From NCBI GenBank assembly GCA_023230925.1, contig JALNWK010000030.1, positions 1 through 34,034 on the forward strand: a DNA stretch of 34,034 bases, in the 5' to 3' direction. Position 1 is the stretch's first letter, and every line of letters starts with the position of its first letter. The stretch comes from Limnochordia bacterium (GTDB lineage: Bacteria; Bacillota; Limnochordia; DUMW01). The notes under the pieces were generated by a model. That model had not been told where the DNA came from, did not search any database, and saw only the letters and a program-made list of their open reading frames with translations. Both the position numbers and the translations under genes were made by a program. Below are positions 6,237 to 14,346 of this stretch, in pieces.

Positions 6237-9200
6237 TCTGCGCAAGATCATGATTATTGGATCCGGACCTATTGTGATTGGACAGGCGTGTGAGTTTGAT
6301 TATTCAGGATCCCAAGCCTGCAAGGCCCTCAAAGAGGAGGGCTATAAGGTAGTACTGGTTAATAGTAACCCTGCCACGATCATGACTGATCCGGTGATGG
6401 CTGACCGGACCTATGTGGAACCCTTGATTGAATCGGTATTGGTCAAGATTATTGAACGAGAGCGTCCCGATGCCTTACTGCCCACTTTAGGGGGACAGAC
6501 GGCGCTAAACCTAGCTGTATTTCTGGCCAAATCCGGCGTTTTGGAGAAATATAATGTTGAAGTGATTGGTGCTAGCCCCGAGGCCATCGCCCGGGCCGAG
6601 GACCGGGATCTCTTCCGTCAAGCCATGACCGAGATCGGGGTCAACGTGCCTAAGAGCGGAATTGCCACCAGTGTGGACCAAGCACTAGACATTGCTGAGG
6701 AAATTGGCTATCCATTGATTCTACGTCCTGCCTTCACCCTTGGTGGTTCCGGGGGAGGTGTGGTGTACAACGTTGAAGAGCTTAAGGAGCTTGCTGCTAC
6801 AGCCATTAGCACAAGCCCAATGGGGCAGGTCCTCGTGGAGCAATCGGTACTTGGCTGGAAGGAAGTAGAGTTTGAGGTAGTTAAGGACAGCGCGGATAAC
6901 GTTGTTATTGTGACTTCCATGGAGAATATCGATCCCATGGGTGTCCATACCGGGGATAGTATCGTTGTGGCACCTGCCCAAACATTGTCAGTTAAGGAAT
7001 ACAATCGACTTATAGGTATTTGCCACCGCGTGATTCGGAAAATCGGTCTCGAAGCTGGCGGAGCAAACATTCAATTAGGAGTTAATCCCGACAATGGGGA
7101 GATCGTCATCATTGAAGTGAACCCTCGGGTCTCAAGGAGTTCTGCCCTAGCTTCGAAGGCAACCGGATACCCCATTGCTTGGGTTGCCAGCAAATTGGCA
7201 ATAGGATATACCCTTGATGAGATCAAAAACGAAGTCACCGGGAATACATCCTCATTTCACGAACCAGCCATCGACTATTGCGTTGTGAAGATGCCCCGGT
7301 TTACCTTCGAGAAGTTTCCGGAAGCAGAACGAATGCTGACCACCTCCATGAAGTCCGTAGGGGAGACGATGTCCATCGGTCGCAATTTCCAAGAGGCCCT
7401 ACAGAAAGGGCTAAGGGGTCTTGAAGTGGGACGAGCTGGGTTTGGAGCCGACGGGAAGGAACTTGATGTGGTCAACGGCAAGACCCTTGAAGAGCGGATC
7501 CGGATTCCTAGTGACCTTCGCCTATTCTATGTTCGGGAAGGGCTTAGAAGAGGCATGTCAGTGGATGAGATCTATGCTATCAGTAAAATAGATCGATGGT
7601 TCCTAGATAATATGCAGGAAATTGTGGAGATGGAGCAGGTTCTGCAAAGGTGGTCAAAGCTTACCGATGTTCCTGATGAGGTACTAAGACAAGCTAAGGA
7701 AATGGGCTTTTCCGATCTCCAGTTGGCCAAAACCTATGGTACCGATGAGTTAGATGTTCGCAATTATCGAAAGATGAAGGGGATAGAGTCTGTTTATAAA
7801 CTAGTTGACACTTGCGCCGGGCAATATGAAGCGACAAAACCTTACTTCTACTCCACCTACGGATTCGAGGATGAAAGTCGGGCCACCGAGCATAAGAAAG
7901 TGATCATTCTTGGTGGGGGTCCAAACCGTATTGGGCAGGGAATAGAATTCGATTATTGCTGTGTACACGCTTCCTATGCCTTGAAAGAAGAGGGCCTTGA
8001 AAGTGTAATGATTAACAGTAATCCTGAAACGGTCAGTACCGATTTCGACACTTCGGATCGACTGTATTTTGAGCCCCTTACCAGGGAGGACGTGCTCGAT
8101 ATTATTGACCGGGAGAAACCCACAGGCGTGATAGTCCAATTCGGCGGTCAGACTCCGCTAAACCTAGCCAATCCCCTGCAAGAAGCGGGAGTGGCAATCC
8201 TAGGCACTAGTCCCGACAGCATTGATCGGGCCGAGGATCGGGAACGATTCAACGCCTTACTAGAGAAACTGCAGCTACAAAAGCCCCCAAATGGAATGGC
8301 TACGTCCTTTGTAGAAGCTAAGGAGATCGCTTGTGGCATCGGTTACCCGGTTTTGGTACGGCCGTCCTATGTGCTTGGTGGTCGGGCTATGCAGATCGTA
8401 CATGATGAACATGAACTTGCTAATTACATCAAGAATGCGGTGGAAGTGTGTCCGGATCATCCGGTCCTGATTGACAAGTTCCTCGAAGATGCCATTGAAA
8501 TAGATGTTGATGCTATTGCCGACGGTGAGACTGTAGTTATTGGTGGGATTATGGAGCATATCGAGGAAGCGGGTATCCATTCTGGGGATAGCGCCTGTGT
8601 TTTGCCATGTATAAGTTTGGCCGAAGAGTTGATCGAAGAGATCAAGGAAACGACGAAGGCACTGGCCTTGGAGTTAGATGTAAAGGGCCTGATGAATATC
8701 CAGTACGCGGTACGCAACGATATCTTGTATGTTTTGGAAGTAAACCCCCGTGCTTCCCGTACTATACCCTTCGTGAGTAAGGCTACCGGTGTTCCCCTAG
8801 CCAAACTTGCGACCAAGGTAATGATCGGAAAAACCCTAAAGGAATTAGGATTTACCGAAGAGGTCCACATTTCCCATGTGGTAGTTAAAGAAGCGGTATT
8901 TCCCTTCAATCGGTTTCCGGGGGTAGATGCCTTGCTCAGTCCAGAGATGAAATCTACCGGTGAGGTTATGGGAATTGACACCTCCTTCGGCATGGCCTTT
9001 GCAAAATCCCAGCTTGCCGCCGGGCAGAAGCTTCCTCAAAAGGGCAAGGTCTTCATTAGTGTGAAGAACCAGGATAAACGCCATGCAGTGATGCTTGCTG
9101 GACGCCTAATTGACATGGGCTTTAGACTGATTGCCACCAAAGGAACCGCTAGTGTGCTTAGACAGCATGATATAGAGGTTGAAGAGGTGCATAAAATTCA

Positions 9201-9447
9201 CGAGGGACGTCCCCATGTACTTGACTTAATCAAGAACGGAGAGGTGGGAATGATCATCAATACCACTAGTGGCAAACTCCCCCGGGTTGATGAACGTCGA
9301 ATGCGTGCTTTAGCAGTGGCCAGGGGGATTCCTCTGATAACTACCCTGCAAGGGGCCCAAGCAAGTGTACAGGGGATTGAGGCACTAAGGAAGCGGGAAC
9401 TAAGGGTAAAGACTCTACAGGAATATCATGAGATGAAGACGTGGTAA
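6220..9447 (+). CDS. carB: Carbamoyl phosphate synthase large subunit
   Basis: CarB is about 1075 residues, the complete family length, with two homologous halves. Each half has a pre-ATP-grasp domain (IMIIGSGPIVIGQACEFDYS; VIILGGGPNRIGQGIEFDY) and an ATP-grasp domain (NPRVSRSSALASKATGYP; NPRASRTIPFVSKATGVP). A C-terminal MGS-like allosteric domain follows (about the last 140 residues, VFISVKNQDK onward). It makes carbamoyl phosphate from bicarbonate, two ATP and ammonia for pyrimidines and arginine. The TTG at 6220 is preferred because the product then begins like other CarB proteins (MPKRTDL) with AAGGAT nine bases upstream; a GTG at 6202 is possible. It overlaps carA by 17 bases. No catalytic defect is seen, unlike in CarA. 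Confidence 0.96.
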   Translation: MPKRTDLRKIMIIGSGPIVIGQACEFDYSGSQACKALKEEGYKVVLVNSNPATIMTDPVMADRTYVEPLIESVLVKIIERERPDALLPTLGGQTALNLAVFLAKSGVLEKYNVEVIGASPEAIARAEDRDLFRQAMTEIGVNVPKSGIATSVDQALDIAEEIGYPLILRPAFTLGGSGGGVVYNVEELKELAATAISTSPMGQVLVEQSVLGWKEVEFEVVKDSADNVVIVTSMENIDPMGVHTGDSIVVAPAQTLSVKEYNRLIGICHRVIRKIGLEAGGANIQLGVNPDNGEIVIIEVNPRVSRSSALASKATGYPIAWVASKLAIGYTLDEIKNEVTGNTSSFHEPAIDYCVVKMPRFTFEKFPEAERMLTTSMKSVGETMSIGRNFQEALQKGLRGLEVGRAGFGADGKELDVVNGKTLEERIRIPSDLRLFYVREGLRRGMSVDEIYAISKIDRWFLDNMQEIVEMEQVLQRWSKLTDVPDEVLRQAKEMGFSDLQLAKTYGTDELDVRNYRKMKGIESVYKLVDTCAGQYEATKPYFYSTYGFEDESRATEHKKVIILGGGPNRIGQGIEFDYCCVHASYALKEEGLESVMINSNPETVSTDFDTSDRLYFEPLTREDVLDIIDREKPTGVIVQFGGQTPLNLANPLQEAGVAILGTSPDSIDRAEDRERFNALLEKLQLQKPPNGMATSFVEAKEIACGIGYPVLVRPSYVLGGRAMQIVHDEHELANYIKNAVEVCPDHPVLIDKFLEDAIEIDVDAIADGETVVIGGIMEHIEEAGIHSGDSACVLPCISLAEELIEEIKETTKALALELDVKGLMNIQYAVRNDILYVLEVNPRASRTIPFVSKATGVPLAKLATKVMIGKTLKELGFTEEVHISHVVVKEAVFPFNRFPGVDALLSPEMKSTGEVMGIDTSFGMAFAKSQLAAGQKLPQKGKVFISVKNQDKRHAVMLAGRLIDMGFRLIATKGTASVLRQHDIEVEEVHKIHEGRPHVLDLIKNGEVGMIINTTSGKLPRVDERRMRALAVARGIPLITTLQGAQASVQGIEALRKRELRVKTLQEYHEMKTW

Positions 9448-9455
9448 GGTTGCTA

Positions 9456-9482
9456 GATGGCGCAAGCAATGCTTGCGCCATC
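9456..9482. terminator. Perfect palindromic hairpin between convergent carB and the purF-like gene
   Basis: GATGGCGCAAG and CTTGCGCCATC form an 11-bp perfect stem with a 5-base loop (the whole 27 bases are palindromic around the centre). It starts 8 bases after the carB stop and could serve both converging transcripts. Neither side has a strong run of T residues, so it is an atypical intrinsic terminator. Confidence 0.55.
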
Positions 9483-9525
9483 TTAAATACTAGACCGAAG
9501 TGTTCGGTACTTTAACACCGAGATA

Positions 9526-10833
9526 CTAATGATCGTTACCAAGCCAACAGGCTAGACACAGCTTTTCTATGGGTAAACCAATGGCTTTGACGAAGTCGTC
9601 TACAGTATTGTAATGTAGGCTAGTGGCCCCTAGGATTGCGCAGATCTCGTCCTCGGTTCGTTGGTTACCGATGAGTTCTTCTGGAGTACGGGCGGAAATA
9701 CTATATTTGCAGGGATAGCTGAGTTTTGGTGCACCGATACGTACATGGACCTCCCTTGCGCCTGCATTCATCAGCTCATCGACCCGGTGGGCAATCTGCG
9801 TGCCTCGCACGATTGAATCATCACAGAGGACGATGCGTTTTCCTTTTACTGCTTCCTTTACGATATACAGCTTGCTGGTGGCGATTCTTTTTCGCTCCGT
9901 TTGAGTGGGAGGAATGTAACTTCGTCCATGGGCATAGCGGTTATAATCAAATACGATTCCGTAGGGAACCTGGGATGCCAAATGGTATCCTAGGGCATGA
10001 CCAAGACCGGACATCGGTACACCTGCCACTACATCAGCATTTACGGATTGGTCTCTGGCGGCTAAGGCGGAACCGAAGTTGTTCCTTGCTTGGCTGACAG
10101 GTACCCCGTCAATAATCGCGTCAATTCGAGCCATATAGGCGTATTCAAAGGCACAATGGGCGATTTTTTGGGCGGGTCTTTCTGCCACCTTGGCAAAGCC
10201 AGAAGTCTTTAGCTCATAAATAGCTCCAGGTTCCACATCCTTAAACTCCTTGACTCCAAGCCAGTCAAGAGTACCCGATTCCGATGCGGCACAGGTTCCT
10301 GCATCATTGATACCAATAACTAACGGTCTAATTCCTGCAGGACAGCGCATTGCAAACAATTGTCCCTTTTCTGTTAAGACTAATAAAGAATAGGCGCCCC
10401 TTATCCTGTCAGGAAGTCCGGCAAGACCATCCACAATGTCTTTTCCTTGACTGATCAGCCGGGCCATGATCTCACCGTCGGTTCCGTAGGCAAAAGCACA
10501 CCCTTGTTGGAGTAGTTCTTGTTTAATCTCTCGAGCGTTGTTGATTACTCCATCGAAGACCAACGCCATTTTGCCCAGACGGGATTCCAGTACCAGGGGT
10601 TGGGGATCAGATAGACTAACATGGGCCAACCCTGATTTACCCGGAAACTTCTCCAACTGTTCCGCATTGGTATTTACAGATACAAGGCCGGGGTAACATT
10701 CACAGTGTAGCCTGTTTCCCACAGTGGCAAAGCCACAATGCTCCTGGCCGCGATGCTGAAGCTGGAAAATGCCATCTTGTAGATCTCCAATGCAATTGTG
10801 TTCTCGGTAGTTTAACCCCAAAACTCCACCCAT
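9526..10833 (-). CDS. purF: Amidophosphoribosyltransferase-like protein lacking the glutaminase cysteine
   Basis: This 435-residue protein aligns along the length of PurF. The phosphoribosyltransferase half is well kept: the PRPP loop VLCDDSIVRGTQ lies at about 335-346, NRY at 298-300, and Fe-S ligands are placed as in the Bacillus enzyme (Cys227, Cys375, Cys426, Cys429). The Ntn glutaminase half is broken. The mature N-terminus that should begin CGVFG reads GGVLG. The glutamine-binding HVRYAT segment reads HVSLSD. The oxyanion Asn of HNGN is Asp94 in FDGV. The start is firm: AGGAGG lies eight bases before the ATG. It probably uses free ammonia or has another role. It stands alone, not in a pur operon, behind its own promoter at 10865-10893. 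Confidence 0.87.
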   Translation of the reverse strand: MGGVLGLNYREHNCIGDLQDGIFQLQHRGQEHCGFATVGNRLHCECYPGLVSVNTNAEQLEKFPGKSGLAHVSLSDPQPLVLESRLGKMALVFDGVINNAREIKQELLQQGCAFAYGTDGEIMARLISQGKDIVDGLAGLPDRIRGAYSLLVLTEKGQLFAMRCPAGIRPLVIGINDAGTCAASESGTLDWLGVKEFKDVEPGAIYELKTSGFAKVAERPAQKIAHCAFEYAYMARIDAIIDGVPVSQARNNFGSALAARDQSVNADVVAGVPMSGLGHALGYHLASQVPYGIVFDYNRYAHGRSYIPPTQTERKRIATSKLYIVKEAVKGKRIVLCDDSIVRGTQIAHRVDELMNAGAREVHVRIGAPKLSYPCKYSISARTPEELIGNQRTEDEICAILGATSLHYNTVDDFVKAIGLPIEKLCLACWLGNDH

Positions 10834-10864
10834 CTATGATGCCTCCTGCCTTTCTCATGTCTTA

Positions 10865-10893
10865 ATCATAGATGCTAAGAAACTAAGCGTCAA
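10865..10893 (-). promoter_or_regulatory. Sigma-A promoter of the purF-like gene
   Basis: On the minus strand, TTGACG (88-93 of the 10800s) and TATGAT (10865-10870) have a 17-base spacer, about 30 bases upstream of the start codon. The short leader leaves no room for a purine riboswitch, and no PurR-type box is obvious to me. Confidence 0.65.
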
Positions 10894-10961
10894 GAGTAGT
10901 TGCAGGATTTATCTGTTTGTTGGCGAATACCGACTTAAACAGAATGTGGGAGGTTAGTGGT

Positions 10962-11729
10962 ATGAGTAATACCGTCATTGCTGCACAATTATATACACTT
11001 CGTGACTCACTCAAGACCCCTCAGGAGATTCGACAGAGCTTGAGTAAGGTTCGGGAAATTGGCTATGAAGCGGTTCAGCTTTCCGGTTTAGGCCCTATCG
11101 AACCAGGGGAATTGGCCAAGATACTTCAGGACTACAATCTGCAAGTAGCTGCCACTCATGTGAGTTTTCAAAGACTGAAAGATGAGTTCGACAAGGTTGT
11201 TGAAGAACATAGATTATGGGGATGCCAGCATGTCGCAGTAGGTTCGATGCCCGGGGAATATAAGACAGATGCCGATGGATACAAACGCTTTGCCCAGGAG
11301 GCCACTGCCATTGGGCGTCAGCTTGCTCGAGCGGGGCTTACCTTTAGCTACCATAACCATAGCTTTGAGTTTGAGAAATTCCAGGGACGGTTGGGTTTGG
11401 ATATCCTTTTTGAGGAAAGCGATCCAGAGGTCTTTCTAGCCGAAATTGATACCTTTTGGATCCAACACGGTGGTGGGGATCCAGCGGCTTGGATCCAAAA
11501 AGTCTCGGGGCGTATGCGGATTGTGCACTTAAAGGACATGACTATTTGTGATGGAAGACAAGCTATGGCTGAAGTTGGTGAAGGTAACCTCAATTGGCCA
11601 GACATCTTGCGGGCATGTAAGGAGGCAGGAGTCTTGTGGTATGTGGTGGAACAAGATATATGCCAACGGGATCCATTTGAGAGTCTGGCTATTAGTCTGC
11701 GCAATCTAAAGGCAATGGGTTTAGTCTAG
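10962..11729 (+). CDS. Sugar phosphate isomerase/epimerase family TIM-barrel protein
   Basis: The protein is about 255 residues from the ATG at 10962, which has GGGAGGT seven bases upstream; an upstream TTG at 10917 lacks a good site. It belongs to the xylose isomerase-like/AP endonuclease 2 superfamily. Recognisable segments are YTLRDSLK near the start, AATHVSF, the metal-site strand FSYHNHSFEFE, AEIDTFWIQHGGGDP, IVHLKDM, GEGNLNWPDIL, and the final acidic ligand in VVEQD. Such enzymes isomerise or epimerise sugars or inositol derivatives using a divalent metal, but the substrate cannot be told from sequence. It converges on a ThuA-domain gene that often accompanies this family in sugar-use clusters. 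Confidence 0.85.
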   Translation: MSNTVIAAQLYTLRDSLKTPQEIRQSLSKVREIGYEAVQLSGLGPIEPGELAKILQDYNLQVAATHVSFQRLKDEFDKVVEEHRLWGCQHVAVGSMPGEYKTDADGYKRFAQEATAIGRQLARAGLTFSYHNHSFEFEKFQGRLGLDILFEESDPEVFLAEIDTFWIQHGGGDPAAWIQKVSGRMRIVHLKDMTICDGRQAMAEVGEGNLNWPDILRACKEAGVLWYVVEQDICQRDPFESLAISLRNLKAMGLV

Positions 11730-11732
11730 TGA

Positions 11733-11758
11733 AAAGGAAGCGCACGTGCGCTTCCTTT
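11733..11758. terminator. Palindromic bidirectional terminator-like hairpin
   Basis: A perfect 26-base palindrome (AAAGGAAGCGCAC and its complement) lies 4 bases after the isomerase stop codon and faces the ThuA gene from the other side. Outer A/T pairs give short T runs on both strands, so bidirectional termination is plausible. The frame-corrected ThuA stop codon (11757-11759) touches it. Confidence 0.6.
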
Positions 11759-11776
11759 ACTTTGTTTCTAACGGCT

Positions 11777-12487
11777 TTACATGACCAAAACGACGGGCAG
11801 GACCAGCAACCGGTGCCGCCCAGCGGACAGCGTTGGTAATCCCCTGAGGATCTCCGGGTTGTAGTAGACGGGATAAGTCTCGTGTCCGGGGCGAAAATAA
11901 AAGATCTTACCACTACCCCGTTGATAACAGCATCCGCTGCGAAAGACCTCGCCACCTTCAAACCAGCTGATGAAGATTAAAGAATCCGGTTCAGGGATGT
12001 CAAAGAACTCTCCGTAGGTTTCGGTCTGGGGCAGTTCGATGTAGGGTCCAATTCCTTCTACAATCGGATGACCTGGGTTTACTACCCATAGTCGTTCCTT
12101 ATCTCCGTCTTCTCGCCATAGTAGATCACAGGACGTTCCCATCAGCTTCTTGAATACTTTGGACATATGTCCAGAATGAAGGGCAATAAATCCCATACCG
12201 TCCAAAACTCTTTTACAGACTTTATCTACCACTGTATCAGAGACTAGGTGATGCCCAGCATGGCCCCACCAGGTGAGTACATCAGTGTTGTCTAGCACCT
12301 CATCGGTCAGACCATGTTCTGGCTCCTCCAAGGTTGCTGTGCGTACTTCCAGATCCTCTTGGGTCTTTAGGTGGTTAGCTAATGCCACATGCATCCCTTC
12401 GGGGTAGATTCTGGCTACTGTTTTGTTGCTCTTTTCATGAAGATACTCATGCCAAACCGTCACTCGAATCTTCTTGTTTTCGCTCAT
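11777..12487 (-). CDS. ThuA-domain protein with a C-terminal frameshift
   Basis: The ThuA-like family (class I amidotransferase-like fold, linked to trehalose and other sugar use) is recognised from VTVWHEYLHE, LTWWGHAGHH, FIALHSGHMSK and the late GHETYPVYYNPEIL segment. After NPEIL the reading frame gives an unconserved tail (about 22 residues). The neighbouring frame instead gives ITNAVRWAAP followed by a basic end closing at a stop at 11757-11759, which is exactly the expected family C-terminus. One base appears to be missing around 11843-11849, either a real mutation or an assembly error. The corrected gene would span 11757-12487. It starts with ATG behind GGAGGCACAC and lies 14 bases after the cupin gene, probably in one operon. 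Confidence 0.85.
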   Translation of the reverse strand: MSENKKIRVTVWHEYLHEKSNKTVARIYPEGMHVALANHLKTQEDLEVRTATLEEPEHGLTDEVLDNTDVLTWWGHAGHHLVSDTVVDKVCKRVLDGMGFIALHSGHMSKVFKKLMGTSCDLLWREDGDKERLWVVNPGHPIVEGIGPYIELPQTETYGEFFDIPEPDSLIFISWFEGGEVFRSGCCYQRGSGKIFYFRPGHETYPVYYNPEILRGLPTLSAGRHRLLVLPVVLVM

Positions 12488-12501
12488 TTGTGTGCCTCCT
12501 T

Positions 12502-12849
12502 CTAGTAGATAAGAATGACTGCGATTAACTCAAGGTCAGAAGTGCCATTGTTTTTTATGCTATGGGAGCTGCCTCCTCTAGTAATAACAACATCACCTGG
12601 ATGTACCAGTTTTTCTGCATTGTCATCGGTGACAAGGCCGGTGCCCTTAAGGATATAGAATATCTCTTCTTCATCGTTGTGTTCGTGCAATCCGATTGAA
12701 GCGTTAGGTTCTAGCCGCAACTTAGCAAACAACCGACACTTGCCCTTCAACTCTTCGGTAGTAGCGATATGTTCAAATTCGATACTACCTTCTCCCTTGT
12801 GCATGCTGCGGCGAATATCGGTGATGAGGTCTTGTTTTGCTTTGATCAA
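12502..12849 (-). CDS. Small single-domain cupin protein
   Basis: This 115-residue protein has the two cupin motifs. Motif 1 is around IGLHEHNDEEEIFYILKG and motif 2 around VHPGDVVITRGGSSHSI, with the histidine and glutamate ligands present (H-E-H...E, and the late His). Such proteins bind a metal and act as isomerases, dioxygenases or ligand sensors; the reaction is not evident. The start codon is TTG with GGGGG seven bases upstream. The ThuA gene follows on the same strand 14 bases later. A TATAAT at 12874-12879 (minus strand) lies 25 bases upstream, overlapped by the palindrome at 12885-12892. Confidence 0.85.
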   Translation of the reverse strand: MIKAKQDLITDIRRSMHKGEGSIEFEHIATTEELKGKCRLFAKLRLEPNASIGLHEHNDEEEIFYILKGTGLVTDDNAEKLVHPGDVVITRGGSSHSIKNNGTSDLELIAVILIY

Positions 12850-13061
12850 AGACTTTCCCCCTTTCTTTGGAGCATTATAACTGAAACCGGTTCCAGAAAT
12901 CCTTCCAAATATTAATGCCTTTTATTTATGGAATATGTTCTACTACAACTGGTGTATTCCTTCCGAGCTTCCGAATGCTGCTAAAAAACATTTAGAAGGA
13001 ATAGCCTTAAGAAATGCCGAATAACAGTATCAGTGCGGCTCAAAAGGGGGGGTGGATAGTA
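12850..13061. promoter_or_regulatory. Divergent control region between the cupin operon and the GntR regulator
   Basis: The leftward promoter has a good TATAAT (12874-12879) but no good -35 box at the 17-base distance. The palindrome AACCGGTT (12885-12892; imperfect extension GAAACCGGTTCC) lies in the spacer and could be an operator. A wider inverted repeat GGAATA...TATTCC lies around 12930-12961. The adjacent divergent GntR-family gene is the natural candidate to bind here. The operator assignment is inference; no other gene is seen in this stretch. Confidence 0.35.
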
Positions 13062-13790
13062 ATGGTTACTTTTCCTGCGCGAAGGGCTTCGTTTAGTAGT
13101 ATCGTCTACGAGGCTCTTCGGGAAAAGATAATTCTCATGGAAATACCCCCTGGGGCTCGGCTTTCTGAGAATATTTTGGCAGAAACACTAAATGTGAGTC
13201 GTTCTCCCGTGCGGGAAGCTTTAAAACTTTTGGAGCAGGAACGGTTAGTAATGACGATCCCCCAAAGGGGAACCTTTGTTACAAAGATAGTTCCAAAAGA
13301 GGTGTTGGATGCCTGTGATATGCGTCTACTCCTTGAGGAATGGATGCTGAAAAAACTAGAAGCTGGTGTTGCCCACATAGACCGGGATGTTGTTGCAAGA
13401 CTATTAGCGGAACATGAGACTATTGACGGTGCTCACGAACTCTCCCGCAGTCTTGACCTGGATAACATGTTTCACAAAACGCTTCTTGAGTCGACGGATA
13501 ATCAGCAAGCGATCCGCTTATATCTACAAGTAATCACTGTCATGATCCGGGTGCGGACTTGGAATATTAGGCGGCTTGATACTCTTCAAAAGGGGATGGA
13601 CGAGCATCGACTGTTGTATCAGGCCATTTGTGAAAGAAACTGGGAACTGGCGGGAAATGTGATCTTGTGTCATGTTGATGCGGTCCGAAAGTGTCTGAGG
13701 CGGTTAGAAGAGGAAAACCCTGACTTTTGCAGTGACGATGGCATAATCCAGGAGATAGGGGGACTTGATTGCCTTGCTGGACGTATCTAA
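13062..13790 (+). CDS. GntR family transcriptional regulator, FCD (FadR) subfamily
   Basis: The protein is about 242 residues from the ATG at 13062, which has a G-rich GGGGGTGGA before it. An in-frame ATG at 13014 would add 16 unconserved residues. The N-terminal winged helix is clear: VYEALREKIILMEI, PPGARLSENILAETLNVSRSPVREAL as the helix-turn-helix, then the wing PQRGTFVTK. The C-terminal FCD domain is all-helical and carries likely metal/ligand residues in DLDNMFHKTLLES, DEHRLLY and HVDAVRKC. Regulators of this type respond to organic or sugar acids. Divergent placement from the cupin-ThuA operon suggests control of that operon and possibly itself. Confidence 0.88.
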   Translation: MVTFPARRASFSSIVYEALREKIILMEIPPGARLSENILAETLNVSRSPVREALKLLEQERLVMTIPQRGTFVTKIVPKEVLDACDMRLLLEEWMLKKLEAGVAHIDRDVVARLLAEHETIDGAHELSRSLDLDNMFHKTLLESTDNQQAIRLYLQVITVMIRVRTWNIRRLDTLQKGMDEHRLLYQAICERNWELAGNVILCHVDAVRKCLRRLEEENPDFCSDDGIIQEIGGLDCLAGRI

Positions 13791-14346
13791 GAAGATCTGT
13801 TGGTCATTGTTGGCGTTTCTTGTTTTCAGCTCGGGTTTCAGTAGCGGGAATACCACGGAATACCCGGTCAACTATGAAATGGTCTTGCGAAGTGATGAGC
13901 ACTTTATTCCGGTGGCGACCTGTGGGCCATTACTAATCGGTGTGATGGATGCACGATTTCAAAGGGAGATTGGCACGGCAGGTTTGACCGAGGAAGCTCT
14001 GGGTGTATTTTACATCATAGATCTTTGGACTGTGAACATATCCGAGGGGGAAGCTTCGCTATATTCGCCACGGATCCACTTAATTGATGAGGCGGGACGC
14101 AAGTACCAAATGTCAGAGACCGCTACTTTGACCTCCACTCTAAGTAGCAGTGAGGAATACAGTCATGTCATGCTCTTTTTGGACCTGACCCCCAACATTC
14201 AGTACGTAATCCGTTTGATCTTTGATGTAGATGAAGAGTTTGATCCATTTACGGCTAAACTTGGTATCGCGTCAGGGAAGTGGGGTTCTAAAGAGGAGTA
14301 CTCCTATATTTGGGCGAGACAAATGACACCTGCTGACTTCATCTAA
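13765..14346 (+). CDS. Secreted or membrane-anchored protein of unknown function
   Basis: The protein is about 190 residues. The N-terminus is signal-peptide-like: Lys-Lys, then ICWSLLAFLVFSSGFSSG. No lipobox cysteine is visible, so secretion or membrane anchoring by this segment is likely. The mature part is beta-rich (VFYIIDLWTVNISEG, HVMLFLDLTPN), reminiscent of Ig-like DUF4352-type domains with the pattern 'extra-cytoplasmic stability, residue-by-residue additive beta strands', but I do not recognise the family firmly. The start is TTG at 13765 or 13774, both inside the end of the GntR gene, with GGAGATAGGGGGA upstream, so the two are probably translationally coupled. It converges with the AraC gene, overlapping its end by 4 bases. 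Confidence 0.6.
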   Translation: MIALLDVSKKICWSLLAFLVFSSGFSSGNTTEYPVNYEMVLRSDEHFIPVATCGPLLIGVMDARFQREIGTAGLTEEALGVFYIIDLWTVNISEGEASLYSPRIHLIDEAGRKYQMSETATLTSTLSSSEEYSHVMLFLDLTPNIQYVIRLIFDVDEEFDPFTAKLGIASGKWGSKEEYSYIWARQMTPADFI

